Positions 6,566 through 13,445 of a stretch of DNA of 35,575 nucleotides are shown one piece after another; within the stretch, counting starts at the first letter, position 1, and each line of letters opens with the position of its first letter. Below the pieces are notes generated by a model. The model had not been told where the DNA came from. It saw only the letters and a program-made list of their open reading frames with translations, and made no database searches. The DNA is taken from NCBI RefSeq assembly GCF_017695965.1, contig NZ_JAAORM010000003.1, forward strand, positions 1 through 35,575, given 5' to 3'. Position numbers and translations under genes: made by a program. The DNA comes from Prochlorococcus marinus CUG1416. GTDB lineage: Bacteria > Cyanobacteriota > Cyanobacteriia > PCC-6307 > Cyanobiaceae.

Positions 6566-6688
6566 ATGATGAGACTTGCTATCGTATTCTTACCAGTAGT
6601 TTTTGCACTTATATGGGTTCTTTTCATTGGGTTAAGAATAAATAAAGTAGAAACTAGAGATGGAAATAGAAAATTAATTAATTACTAA
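6566..6688 (+). CDS. Single-span membrane peptide, 40 residues
   Basis: I start at ATG 6566 (ATG 6569 follows at once) because earlier in-frame codons encode a poor sequence antisense to the HTH gene. The product is a hydrophobic helix (RLAIVFLPVVFALIWVLF) followed by a polar, basic tail. The spacing of Pro, Ala, Trp and Phe in the helix weakly recalls PsbY, but this is not enough to name it. It faces the small gene at 6745-6873. Confidence 0.45.
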   Translation: MMRLAIVFLPVVFALIWVLFIGLRINKVETRDGNRKLINY

Positions 6689-6744
6689 AAACTTAATTAT
6701 TAATTGTTTGATAAAGAAGAAGCACTTACGGAATTAAATGCTTA

Positions 6745-6873
6745 CTAGCTCTTTCTGCCGAACTTAATCATTGCGGCAGGGAACCCAACAGTCAAAACAA
6801 CTCCAATAAAAATAATCAAAATCCCTATTGGAGAAAAAATATCAACACCTTGTCCAGTTTGTGCGAAGAGCAT
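6745..6873 (-). CDS. Single-span membrane peptide, 42 residues
   Basis: From the ATG at 6873 the product is MLFAQTGQGVDIFSPIG followed by a hydrophobic helix and the ending MIKFGRKS. A longer frame to 6930 adds an unlikely Cys/Phe-rich stretch, so I prefer the shorter form. The layout (short polar start, one helix, basic end) fits a small thylakoid or inner-membrane protein. I do not recognise the family. Confidence 0.55.
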   Translation of the reverse strand: MLFAQTGQGVDIFSPIGILIIFIGVVLTVGFPAAMIKFGRKS

Positions 6874-7013
6874 TTTTCTTACTTGGAAAGTTTCAAAAAA
6901 CATTATATATAAGCAGAAAACTAGGCACAACTATATATACAAACTACATAACTCTTGCTACCTTTCGCAATATGAGACTAAGTGATATATTTATAAACCA
7001 TTGCTATAACTGA

Positions 7014-7060
7014 TCGGAGCGACAGGATTAGAACCTGCGATCTAGTGCACCCAAAGCACT
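7014..7060 (-). tRNA. Partial tRNA-Pro(TGG) 3' half (remnant D)
   Basis: On the minus strand a perfect 5-bp anticodon stem AGTGC / GCACT closes the loop TTTGGGT, giving anticodon TGG. The variable loop, the T-arm (GCAGG-TTCTAAT-CCTGT) and the acceptor strand CGCTCCG with discriminator A follow. The D-arm and 5' acceptor strand are missing, and the T-loop has C-to-T-type drift, so it is a non-functional 3' half. It is the clearest of the four copies. Confidence 0.8.
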
Positions 7061-7067
7061 TAATGGC

Positions 7068-7088
7068 CCTAGTGCAACACTAGGTTTT
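7068..7088 (+). other. Small perfect hairpin
   Basis: CCTAGTG and CACTAGG pair over 7 bp around the loop CAA and are followed by four T. The left arm repeats part of the neighbouring tRNA fragment (CTAGTGCA). It could be a weak terminator or a recombination relic. Confidence 0.4.
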
Positions 7089-7147
7089 CAAGCTATAACT
7101 ATTTTTTGCTTATTTCTGCGTAGTTTGCCTGGTTAAAACAAGAAACA

Positions 7148-7156
7148 TTTGTCCAC
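7148..7156. repeat. TTTGTCCAC motif upstream of the methyltransferase
   Basis: A single TTTGTCCAC about 90 bp beyond the anticodon side of remnant D. The same motif, doubled, stands right after the methyltransferase gene (8058-8077). The distance matches that between remnant B and its own repeat pair. Confidence 0.4.
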
Positions 7157-7199
7157 TTTTAATGGTGATGTTAGAGTAATTAATGTTTGAAATTTTAAA

Positions 7200-8054
7200 T
7201 TGAAAATTTATCAAGAAAATTTATATCCTTTTTTAAAATCATCAAAAAATTTTTTAATGCGTTCAAAAACCTTTAAAAAATTCTACAATTATCAAAGCAG
7301 AAAAAAAATAACTAATTCATATTATTCAAATAAAATTAATTTAATTAAAAATTGGCTCTGGAAAGATACTGAAAAAGAAAATTTCTATTATGACTTGGAG
7401 AAATCAAATATCGAACATATGATTCATATGATTTCTGTTGTTCTAAAAAAAGATTTTGAAAATTTATATTCTTATGTACAAGAATTAAGAGATGATTCGA
7501 ATTTACAAAGACATTTAATCAAGGCTCATAAAGAAAGTAATTATCCAAAAGATACAAAAATTGAATATGGGAGAAGAATTGGTTGGTATGTTTTCGCAAG
7601 GGCTATAAAACCTAGATTAATTATTGAAACAGGAGTTCATAATGGTGTTGGTGCTTGCATTTTATCTGCTGCATTAATGCGAAATAATAGTGAAGGATTT
7701 ACTGGAAGGTATATTGGCACAGAAATAGATAAGAACATGGGACAATTTCTAAAAGGTTCTTATAAAGAATTTGGAAGTATTTCTTATGGTGATTCGATAG
7801 AAACTCTCAAAGGAATTGATGAGGAAATCGATCTTTTTATAAATGATAGTGACCATAGTAGTAATTATGAATTTCTTGAATATCAGGCAATTTCTAACAA
7901 GCTTTCCGATAGCGCAGTAATACTTGGAGATAATTCTCATGTTACTAATTCACTAATGCAATTTTCAAAAGAAACCAAAAGAGAATTTTTATTCTTTCAA
8001 GAAAAGCCTTTAGAACATTGGTACCCAGGAGCTGGAATTGGGATATCTTTTTAG
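7200..8054 (+). CDS. Class I SAM-dependent methyltransferase-like protein
   Basis: The 284-residue product has an N-terminal basic region (1-60), a helical linker, and from about residue 138 a Rossmann-type methyltransferase core: motif I IIETGVHNGVG (141-151), the motif II acidic residue in GTEID (about 173-177), and the motif IV-like DLFINDSDHS (about 211-220). The end is LEHWYPGAGIGISF. Family relatives methylate sugars or small molecules, often in island-borne surface polysaccharide or natural-product clusters; the substrate here is unknown. The only upstream start is TTG 7200, without a good ribosome site; ATG 7257 is the alternative. No related pathway genes flank it, so it looks like a single cargo gene between tRNA remnant D and the TTTGTCCAC repeats. 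Confidence 0.7.
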   Translation: MKIYQENLYPFLKSSKNFLMRSKTFKKFYNYQSRKKITNSYYSNKINLIKNWLWKDTEKENFYYDLEKSNIEHMIHMISVVLKKDFENLYSYVQELRDDSNLQRHLIKAHKESNYPKDTKIEYGRRIGWYVFARAIKPRLIIETGVHNGVGACILSAALMRNNSEGFTGRYIGTEIDKNMGQFLKGSYKEFGSISYGDSIETLKGIDEEIDLFINDSDHSSNYEFLEYQAISNKLSDSAVILGDNSHVTNSLMQFSKETKREFLFFQEKPLEHWYPGAGIGISF

Positions 8055-8057
8055 TCA

Positions 8058-8092
8058 TTTGTCCACAATCTGTCCACTTTTTTTTGGACAAA
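8058..8092. repeat. Doubled TTTGTCCAC repeat plus inverted copy
   Basis: TTTGTCCAC (8058-8066) and TCTGTCCAC (8069-8077) lie 11 bp apart, and GGACAAA follows in reverse at 8086-8092. TGTCCA and TGGACA can also pair as a hairpin around a T-run. It begins three bases after the stop of the methyltransferase gene. It may be a recombinase arm site or a terminator on the minus strand. Confidence 0.5.
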
Positions 8093-8216
8093 TATAGATG
8101 AAGATGAAGATTATTTTTACGCTTCGATGGGATATTAAATTTTCATGAAAATTAAATAGGTTTTTTATTTTCAACTAATAATTATTAGCAGTTGAAAGAT
8201 AGGTAGACCTTAAACC

Positions 8217-8246
8217 TACAGAATTTTGGAACGGATTCTGTATAAT
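8217..8246 (+). promoter_or_regulatory. 8-bp inverted repeat overlapping a TATAAT box
   Basis: TACAGAAT (8217-8224) and ATTCTGTA (8235-8242) form a perfect inverted repeat with a 10-base spacer. The right arm runs into TATAAT (8241-8246), a good -10 box. The geometry suits a dimeric repressor site over a promoter that would serve the 77-residue gene at 8395, 150 bp away, but an RNA hairpin is equally possible. Confidence 0.4.
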
Positions 8247-8310
8247 TAATATACATTTATGCACTATTACTTCTGCTCAATGTATCGTAATGAACATATT
8301 CTTCTCTATA

Positions 8311-8394
8311 AATTACAAATAATATGATCCCAAAAATATTGGGCTAGATATATTTTTTACGTCTGGTAATTTTAATGAAATTAGATAAGTCCAA
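8311..8394 (+). pseudogene. Decayed 3' part of the HTH gene in front of copy 2
   Basis: In the frame of CTG 8363 the translation LVILMKLDKSKC matches the end of the HTH protein (LVILVDLNKFKC) coupled to copy 1. The DNA match continues unbroken into the 77-residue gene. Upstream an in-frame stop (TAG in GGGCTAG) and loss of similarity show the HTH reading frame is dead here. Confidence 0.55.
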
Positions 8395-8628
8395 ATGCCA
8401 GAAAAAACAGTTGAAAAGACAGCAGCTTTTGCAGTAACCATAAGTAAGTTGGCTGTAATAATTTATCTAGGCTTCGTAGAAGTATTTAAAATTGGCAAAT
8501 TAATTAGAGAGAAGTTAGAAGCTTATTTTGATGAATTACGATTATCTAGAGAATGGGCTATGGAAGCTTATGCAATACTAAAAAAAAGACTAAAGGAACA
8601 AAAAGTAGCTGGCGTTATAGAAAATTAG
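8395..8628 (+). CDS. 77-residue paralog family protein, copy 2
   Basis: Same length as the minus-strand copy at 6086-6319 and 51 of 77 residues identical, with the same layout: hydrophobic helix (about 9-27), FKIGK, then an amphipathic basic C-terminus ending in IEN. The most conserved part is EAYAILKKRL near the end, so this half is probably the working part. Both copies are intact, so selection seems to keep them. The HTH gene that accompanies copy 1 is only a remnant here. Function unknown. Confidence 0.7.
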   Translation: MPEKTVEKTAAFAVTISKLAVIIYLGFVEVFKIGKLIREKLEAYFDELRLSREWAMEAYAILKKRLKEQKVAGVIEN

Positions 8629-8808
8629 TTACCAATAAAATTCTTACTAGTTTCTTCCAAGAAGTTTGCTTGTGTTTCATTCATGCTCATGATGTTTATA
8701 TACCCTCGGCCTATACTTAATTATTGATTGACAGTCGGTTTACTTTAGCTGATTAAAACTAGAGAACTCTGGAATAATAGATATTTAGATTATTTCTTTT
8801 TTTATATA

Positions 8809-8865
8809 TATAGGTATATTTCCTCTAAAATTCTGTATGATTGCAAGAAATTTGTTTTTTAATCA
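8809..8865 (+). promoter_or_regulatory. Promoter and leader of the 45-residue gene, duplicated at 27157-27218
   Basis: TATAGGTATATTT (8809-8821), then TTCTGTATGAT with a TATGAT -10 box (8836-8841), then TTTGTTTTTTAA just before the ATG. The same blocks in the same order and nearly the same spacing precede the homologous gene on the minus strand at 27156. Confidence 0.55.
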
Positions 8866-9003
8866 ATGGATTTATTAACTACAATCACTATAGGTGGTTT
8901 CAATCCCTCTGCAGCTGCCGTTGGAGGTGCTTTTATGGGTCTTTTTGCCCTTATATGGATTATACTTGGACCAAACTTTAGTAAACTTGATACAGATCAA
9001 TAA
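8866..9003 (+). CDS. 45-residue single-span membrane protein, copy in the island
   Basis: The product has a polar start, the conserved block GGFNPSAAAVGG, a hydrophobic helix and the end LGPNFSKLDTDQ. The gene at 27019-27156 has the same length and the same blocks (GGFNPYAAAVG, AGPNLSKFDKDA). Promoter, leader and terminator are also shared, so a whole transcription unit was duplicated. The layout is that of a small thylakoid membrane protein; I cannot name it. The island copy has more changes in the helix. Confidence 0.7.
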   Translation: MDLLTTITIGGFNPSAAAVGGAFMGLFALIWIILGPNFSKLDTDQ

Positions 9004-9024
9004 ATTTTTTTATAGATTTGAATT

Positions 9025-9050
9025 AAAAGACTCATTAGAGTCTTTTTTTT
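9025..9050 (+). terminator. Rho-independent terminator
   Basis: A 9-bp stem AAAAGACTC / GAGTCTTTT with loop ATTA, followed by more T to 9050. It ends the 45-residue gene 22 bases after its stop. The identical hairpin ends the second copy of the gene on the minus strand (26971-26992). Confidence 0.85.
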
Positions 9051-9322
9051 GTATGAAATTCTATTAATTTTTTATTATTTGAATCACTAGTTTATTTATA
9101 GAAAATGAATATTAAATTACATGACCTTCCTTAAAAGTAAAAAGAAAAATTTAAAGAGAACTTAAACTTCACTTAAATTAAATAATAAAATGTATATATA
9201 TTTCGAGATTTTTTTGTATAAAAAAGTTAAAAATTAACTTATGTTTATTCTTGAGAAGTCAAGAGATGCGGTAAAAAGAATCGGTAAATAAAAAGTAAAA
9301 CAACATTTGTCCATGATTTGTC
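9051..9322. other. Intergenic stretch with a TTTGTC repeat pair
   Basis: No convincing gene; one 16-codon frame starts at ATG 9241. Near its right end TTTGTCCAT (9306-9314) and TTTGTCAAA (9317-9325) lie 11 bp apart like the repeats at 8058, though the second half merges with the A-run of a terminator. Confidence 0.4.
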
Positions 9323-9349
9323 AAAAAAAAGAGGGATTTATTTGCCCTC
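9323..9349 (-). terminator. Rho-independent terminator of the outer-membrane protein gene
   Basis: On the minus strand GAGGG and CCCTC pair around CAAATAAAT and are followed by eight T. It lies about 50 bases after the stop of the gene at 9402. Confidence 0.7.
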
Positions 9350-9401
9350 AATTTTTGAATTTAATAAATTGTTTTTTAGAAATAAATGCTTATTTAAATT
9401 A

Positions 9402-10010
9402 TTAAAGCTTATATCTTAATCCTAAAGATACCCCTGTCATTCCACAATCTTCAAACTCTAAAGTTCCAATTGTAAAGTCATCAAAAGCTTGGCCCCAAAC
9501 CTCTCCATAAATATCTAGGTCTTCAGTAGCTTCATAATTAACACCAGCTTTAATCTTGAATGTGGTGATATTGTCATCATCAACTACGACTGAAACGCTT
9601 CCAATTGTTTGAGCAAGCTCAACTTCGATAGTAGATTGGCCAAATCCTGCACTTACGTAAGGTTGCCATTTTTTGTCAGCTCTCCAGTCATATGCTCCTG
9701 AAACCATCCATGTACTAACATCTACACCAATATCTGTAGAAACTCCTTGAACGGTAGTTAAATCTGTATTTGTTGCATTGTAGGTAAATTCTGTACGAAA
9801 TTTTCCAAAATCGTATCCAATTCCAAACTCTCCAGAAAAACCTGAATCAAATTCAAAATCTCCACCGCCTAGACTTGCAGCAATATCAATGTCTGCCATT
9901 TGTCCAGCACCAATTGAACCTACAAAATAAGTTCCTTTTTCTTCTGCACCTACAGGTGTGAATGAGGCTAATGATGCTAATGCAAGTGATGTAATACTTT
10001 TTTTCAACAT
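9402..10010 (-). CDS. Outer-membrane beta-barrel protein (OmpA/OmpX-like fold)
   Basis: The 202-residue product has a signal peptide (1-22, ending VGA) and a mature chain of alternating hydrophobic strands with polar turns: GTYFVGSIGAG, SGEFGIGYDFGKFRTEFTYN, WMVSGAYDWR, WQPYVSAGFG, TFKIKAGVNYEATEDLDIYGEVW and the final strand GVSLGLRYKL. Length and strand count fit an eight-stranded barrel of the OMP_b-brl type. The last residue is Leu rather than the usual Phe. It probably sits in the outer membrane as a structural or small-pore protein. It is a single-gene unit with its own terminator. Confidence 0.8.
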   Translation of the reverse strand: MLKKSITSLALASLASFTPVGAEEKGTYFVGSIGAGQMADIDIAASLGGGDFEFDSGFSGEFGIGYDFGKFRTEFTYNATNTDLTTVQGVSTDIGVDVSTWMVSGAYDWRADKKWQPYVSAGFGQSTIEVELAQTIGSVSVVVDDDNITTFKIKAGVNYEATEDLDIYGEVWGQAFDDFTIGTLEFEDCGMTGVSLGLRYKL

Positions 10011-10258
10011 AAGTAGATTTAAATCTTATTAAGATTACACCCAAATAATTTTTCAAAGGATTGATTTAGACAGAATTTGTATTGTCATTATTTCCTGAAT
10101 GCTCCTTAATTTGCCCCTTTTGCTTATGAACAGTTTTATTCAATAAAAACTTCCACATAATGGATTTTATTAGATAAGCAATGAAAAACAGAAAGTTTGC
10201 AACTGAAAGATTGCATTAAGATTATAGAAAAATGTACAAAACTCACATATTTACTTAA

Positions 10259-10396
10259 CTAACCTTGCAGTTTCTTGGTAGGTCGATTATAGACTTTTTT
10301 ATTTTTCTTTCTTTTTGATCTCTTATAAACCGCTAAACACAATAATAATACTAAAGGAATAAGTAAACCTTCTATAAATAAAGGCAAATTAATCAT
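10259..10396 (-). CDS. Small membrane protein with basic tail, 45 residues
   Basis: ATG at 10396 overlaps the end of the preceding minus-strand gene by eight bases. The product has one hydrophobic helix (LFIEGLLIPLVLLLCLAVY) and a very basic tail (KRSKRKKNKK). The positive tail predicts a cytoplasmic C-terminus. It is translationally coupled to its neighbour. No family recognised. Confidence 0.6.
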   Translation of the reverse strand: MINLPLFIEGLLIPLVLLLCLAVYKRSKRKKNKKVYNRPTKKLQG

Positions 10397-10532
10397 AGAC
10401 TGGAACTAATGGTAAAGCTCTTCTCTTTTCAGCCTCTTTATAAAGAAAATACAAAAAATAACCTCTAGTAACTGTTATGCAAGCGGTTAGGAATGCTACA
10501 GCGACACATATAGGGCAATGTGGAAATCCCAT
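10389..10532 (-). CDS. Small CxxC membrane protein, 47 residues
   Basis: ATG at 10532. The product starts MGFPHCPICVAV and so carries a CPxC thioredoxin-like motif at the mouth of a hydrophobic helix, followed by LYKEAEKRRALP and the end VPVYD. The motif could bind a metal or form a disulfide, as in small membrane redox or assembly proteins. It forms a two-gene unit with the gene that overlaps its end. Function unknown. Confidence 0.6.
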   Translation of the reverse strand: MGFPHCPICVAVAFLTACITVTRGYFLYFLYKEAEKRRALPLVPVYD

Positions 10533-10726
10533 AATTAAAGTTTATTTTTAATTATATTGTTGAGAATCTAGTAATATCAATAGGCAGAAATACTAAAAAG
10601 TCTGATATGACTAGCATCTAGTCACAAATATATACATTCAATATAGTTCGATATAAAGGCATAAAAAGCTACTTTTGCGAATTACCTTAGTATTTTTCAT
10701 CGTACTAAAAGAGCTTGATAAAGCTA

Positions 10727-10825
10727 TTAGATATCCTTTTGCATGGAAAATTTAAAATCTACTCTCACTATTAGACCAATAACGATAAAGAATATTCCAA
10801 TGTAAGAGTTCAAAGATAGTTCCAA
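10727..10825 (-). CDS. Possible 32-residue membrane peptide
   Basis: From TTG 10825 the frame encodes LNSYIGIFFIVIGLIVRVDF and a short tail ending at TAA 10727-10729. The open frame extends further back with protein-like sequence but no usable start, so the real start may be unusual or lost. There is no visible ribosome site. Confidence 0.35.
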   Translation of the reverse strand: MELSLNSYIGIFFIVIGLIVRVDFKFSMQKDI

Positions 10826-10980
10826 AATATTTATATAAGTTTCTATGAAAATATTAGCTTATAAATCATTTCTGATAAATAGTCTAATAAAAAAAGTTTT
10901 TTAAAAACAACAGAATCTTCACCCTTTTCCATATTAAATAAGTTATTAAAGTAAAGTAAAATCTATTAATTTATAAATTC

Positions 10981-11124
10981 ATGCAGAATATATTACAGCG
11001 TGATCTTGGTTCAAATATGCTATCAATAGCAATTATTTTAGGATCGTTAGGGTTGTTTTTTGTCTTCTTGAGAATAGTAACAGTTTCACTAAAGAAAATC
11101 CTTGAAGCGATATTCAAAAAATAA
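10981..11124 (+). CDS. Single-span membrane protein, 47 residues
   Basis: ATG 10981. The product has a polar start (MQNILQRDLGSN), a hydrophobic helix (MLSIAIILGSLGLFFVFLR) and an amphipathic basic end (TVSLKKILEAIFKK). It lies 71 bp before the DUF2862 gene on the same strand. It looks like a small thylakoid or plasma-membrane protein. Family unknown. Confidence 0.6.
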   Translation: MQNILQRDLGSNMLSIAIILGSLGLFFVFLRIVTVSLKKILEAIFKK

Positions 11125-11180
11125 ATTTATAAAATAAATAAATAATTTAGGACAAGTCACATAATACACATATCACTAGG

Positions 11181-11186
11181 TATAAT
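11181..11186 (+). promoter_or_regulatory. Consensus -10 box just before the DUF2862 gene
   Basis: TATAAT at 11181-11186 lies only nine bases before the ATG, so transcription from it would give a nearly leaderless mRNA. No good -35 is visible. Confidence 0.35.
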
Positions 11187-11195
11187 AACCTAAAA

Positions 11196-11585
11196 ATGTT
11201 AATTTTAGATAAGACTAAAATAGGAAATTCAGTTCAAGTAAATCTTGAACAATCAAAGGATAGACTTACTAAGGATATTATTGATGCTATAAATATTTCC
11301 TCGGTGGCTAAAATTAGTGACTTCAAAATAACTGATGGTAAAAGTATTGGAGTAGTCCTGCAATTATCTAATGGAAAAGAGCAATGGTTTTTTGAAGATG
11401 AAATTGATCTCCTCGATGAAAATGGTAATGTAATAAATAAAACTACCGACACAAAAAAGAATAATATTTTGATGTTTGATGTTTTAAGAGGATTAAAGTA
11501 TGAAAATACAATTAAGATTTCCAAGTTGATAAATCCAATTAATTTTTTTCTCTGGTTAGTTGTATCCTTTAAAGATATTATTTAA
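11196..11585 (+). CDS. DUF2862-family cyanobacterial protein with a C-terminal hydrophobic extension
   Basis: The 129-residue product shows the DUF2862 pattern: VQVNLEQSKDRL (13-24), a strand pair, TDGKSIGVVLQL (46-57) and WFFEDEI (64-70). These small beta-rich proteins are common in cyanobacteria and plastids and have no known function. The C-terminal 35 residues add a hydrophobic segment (INPINFFLWLVVSF) that could touch a membrane. Start ATG is the first in frame. It precedes an ABC transporter operon by 80 bp but need not be part of it. Confidence 0.7.
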   Translation: MLILDKTKIGNSVQVNLEQSKDRLTKDIIDAINISSVAKISDFKITDGKSIGVVLQLSNGKEQWFFEDEIDLLDENGNVINKTTDTKKNNILMFDVLRGLKYENTIKISKLINPINFFLWLVVSFKDII

Positions 11586-11665
11586 ATCATTAAAAAGTTT
11601 TTCTAAAATAGAGATAATTTAATAAATAAATCAAATAAAAACTTTATAAAATTTAAAATTAAAAA

Positions 11666-12661
11666 ATGTCAGAAAATATTATTGATGTAAGAAATTTATC
11701 TAAGTCATTTGATATTTCTTCCAAAGAACCAGGCTTACAAGGAACAATTAAACATTTTTTTAAAAGGCAAACAAAAAGTCTAAAGGTTATAAAAGATATA
11801 AGTTTTGAAATCAAGGAAGGTGAAATAGTAGGTTTTCTAGGTGCTAATGGAGCCGGGAAAACAACAATTTTAAAAATGCTTTGTGGATTAATTTATCCAA
11901 GTGAAGGTTCAATTTTAGTTTCAGGCTACTTACCGTATAGAAGAAAAGATAATTTTCTAAAGAATATAACCTTAATAATGGGTCAAAAACAACAACTTAT
12001 TTGGGATCTTCCACCAATTGAATCATTTTATTTAAATGCATCTATATATGACTTAGATAAGTACGAAGCAAAAAGAAGGATAAAAAAATTATCCTATATG
12101 CTTGAAATTGATGATGAACTATTCATACCTGTTAGAAAATTATCTCTAGGTCAGCGAATGAAAGCAGAACTACTAGCATCTTTAATCCATGAACCAAATA
12201 TTTTATTTTTAGACGAGCCAACACTCGGTTTAGATATTAATGCACAGAGTAATTTAAGAAAGTTTCTTCAAAAATATAATAAGGAAACTAATGCAACGAT
12301 ATGCCTAACAAGTCATTATATGAAAGATATTACATCGCTATGTAAGAGGGTTATATGTATTCACAAAGGATCCATCTCATATGATGGAAAACTCGACCAA
12401 TTATTAAAAAAACTATCTCCTGTTAAGGAAATAATAATAGTTTGCCGTTCAGAAGAAGATTCAAATAAATTAGCGCGCTTAGGATTCACTGTTAAAAGTC
12501 AAACACAGAATGAACTCACTATAAAAGTTGAAAATAAATCTATTACTTCTGCACTTAAAACCATCCTAAATAAGTTTAATATTGAAGATCTTTATATAAA
12601 TGAACCTCCTATAGATGAAATTATTGGAAAAATATTAATTAAAAAAGATTATGATATCTAA
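11666..12661 (+). CDS. ABC-2 type exporter, ATP-binding subunit
   Basis: The 331-residue ATPase has Walker A GANGAGKT (59-66), a Q-loop at about MGQKQQ, a signature LSLGQRMKAE (159-168), Walker B ILFLDEP (179-185) and the switch His in TSHYM (217). About 80 residues follow the ATPase core, as in this subfamily (COG4586-like). The next two genes encode its two permeases; it overlaps the first by 11 bases, which indicates translational coupling. Relatives export drugs, lipids or other hydrophobic compounds; the substrate here is unknown. Confidence 0.9.
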   Translation: MSENIIDVRNLSKSFDISSKEPGLQGTIKHFFKRQTKSLKVIKDISFEIKEGEIVGFLGANGAGKTTILKMLCGLIYPSEGSILVSGYLPYRRKDNFLKNITLIMGQKQQLIWDLPPIESFYLNASIYDLDKYEAKRRIKKLSYMLEIDDELFIPVRKLSLGQRMKAELLASLIHEPNILFLDEPTLGLDINAQSNLRKFLQKYNKETNATICLTSHYMKDITSLCKRVICIHKGSISYDGKLDQLLKKLSPVKEIIIVCRSEEDSNKLARLGFTVKSQTQNELTIKVENKSITSALKTILNKFNIEDLYINEPPIDEIIGKILIKKDYDI

Positions 12662-13445
12662 TTTGTTTAACAAAAAAATGTTCACCTTATTAAAGGTCCA
12701 ATATTCAAACATGTTGGAATATAGGGTAGAGATTGCATTATGGGCAATCTCAGGGATTATTCCTTTATTCATGTTAAACATATGGACAAACAATAACCTT
12801 AACGAGTCCATAAACATAAGTGATGTTATGCTTTCTAGGTATTTCTTATGTGCTTTTTTTGTAAGACAGTTTTCAGTAGTTTGGGTTGTATTTAGTTTTG
12901 AAGAAGATTCTCTTTTAGGGAAATTATCTCCTTATCTAATCCAACCTTTAAATCCATTTTTCAGATATTTTGCCCAACATCTTGCGGAACAAATAACAAG
13001 ATTTCCTTTTGCAATAATAATCGCTATCTTCTTTTTTATATTCAAACCGGAAAGTATATGGGTTCCAAATTTGAGTATTATATTATTATCTACAATATCG
13101 ACTTTCTTATCTTTCTTAATTCAATTTTTAATTCAGTCAATTGTTGCATGTTTATGTTTCTGGACAGAAAAGGCTTCTTCAATTGAAAGATTATTATTTA
13201 TCCCAACTTTATTTCTGTCAGGTCTTTTAGCGCCAGTAGTTTCATTTCCCGAATATATTAAATCTTGGATTTATATAACTCCTTTTCCATATCTAATCGA
13301 CTTTCCTGCAAACTTACTCTCAGGTAACTCAACAAATATTTTTGGAGGATTTAGTATGCAAATCCTATGGATTCTTTTACTTTTCCCAATATTTAAGAAA
13401 ATATGGTTCGAAGGAACTAAAAAATATACTGCTATGGGATCATGA
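12651..13445 (+). CDS. ABC-2 type exporter, permease subunit 1
   Basis: A 264-residue polytopic membrane protein with about six hydrophobic segments and the family pattern of COG4587: an amphipathic start (LLKVQYSNMLEYRVEIALW), a long loop after the second segment, and the conserved loop SPYLIQPLNPFFRYF (about 92-106). It overlaps both neighbours in the operon (ATPase before, second permease after), so the three are translated together and form one transporter, probably as a heterodimer of permeases. Confidence 0.85.
   Translation: MISNLFNKKMFTLLKVQYSNMLEYRVEIALWAISGIIPLFMLNIWTNNNLNESINISDVMLSRYFLCAFFVRQFSVVWVVFSFEEDSLLGKLSPYLIQPLNPFFRYFAQHLAEQITRFPFAIIIAIFFFIFKPESIWVPNLSIILLSTISTFLSFLIQFLIQSIVACLCFWTEKASSIERLLFIPTLFLSGLLAPVVSFPEYIKSWIYITPFPYLIDFPANLLSGNSTNIFGGFSMQILWILLLFPIFKKIWFEGTKKYTAMGS

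Larger units (their letters stand above)
7003..7100. repeat. GCTATAACT direct repeats flanking tRNA remnant D
   Basis: GCTATAACT occurs at 7003-7011 and 7092-7100, bracketing the tRNA fragment and its small hairpin. The same nine bases stand beside remnant C (5925-5933), and a one-base variant stands beside remnant B (3609-3617). Confidence 0.6.

Noticed and set aside
1-10010. High-light-inducible (Hli) genes in the island
   Set aside because: I looked for the ExxNGRxAM motif typical of Prochlorococcus islands and did not find it in any small gene.
11234-11524. Minus-strand frame across the DUF2862 gene
   Set aside because: It opposes a recognised domain family and has Ser/Phe-rich shadow composition.
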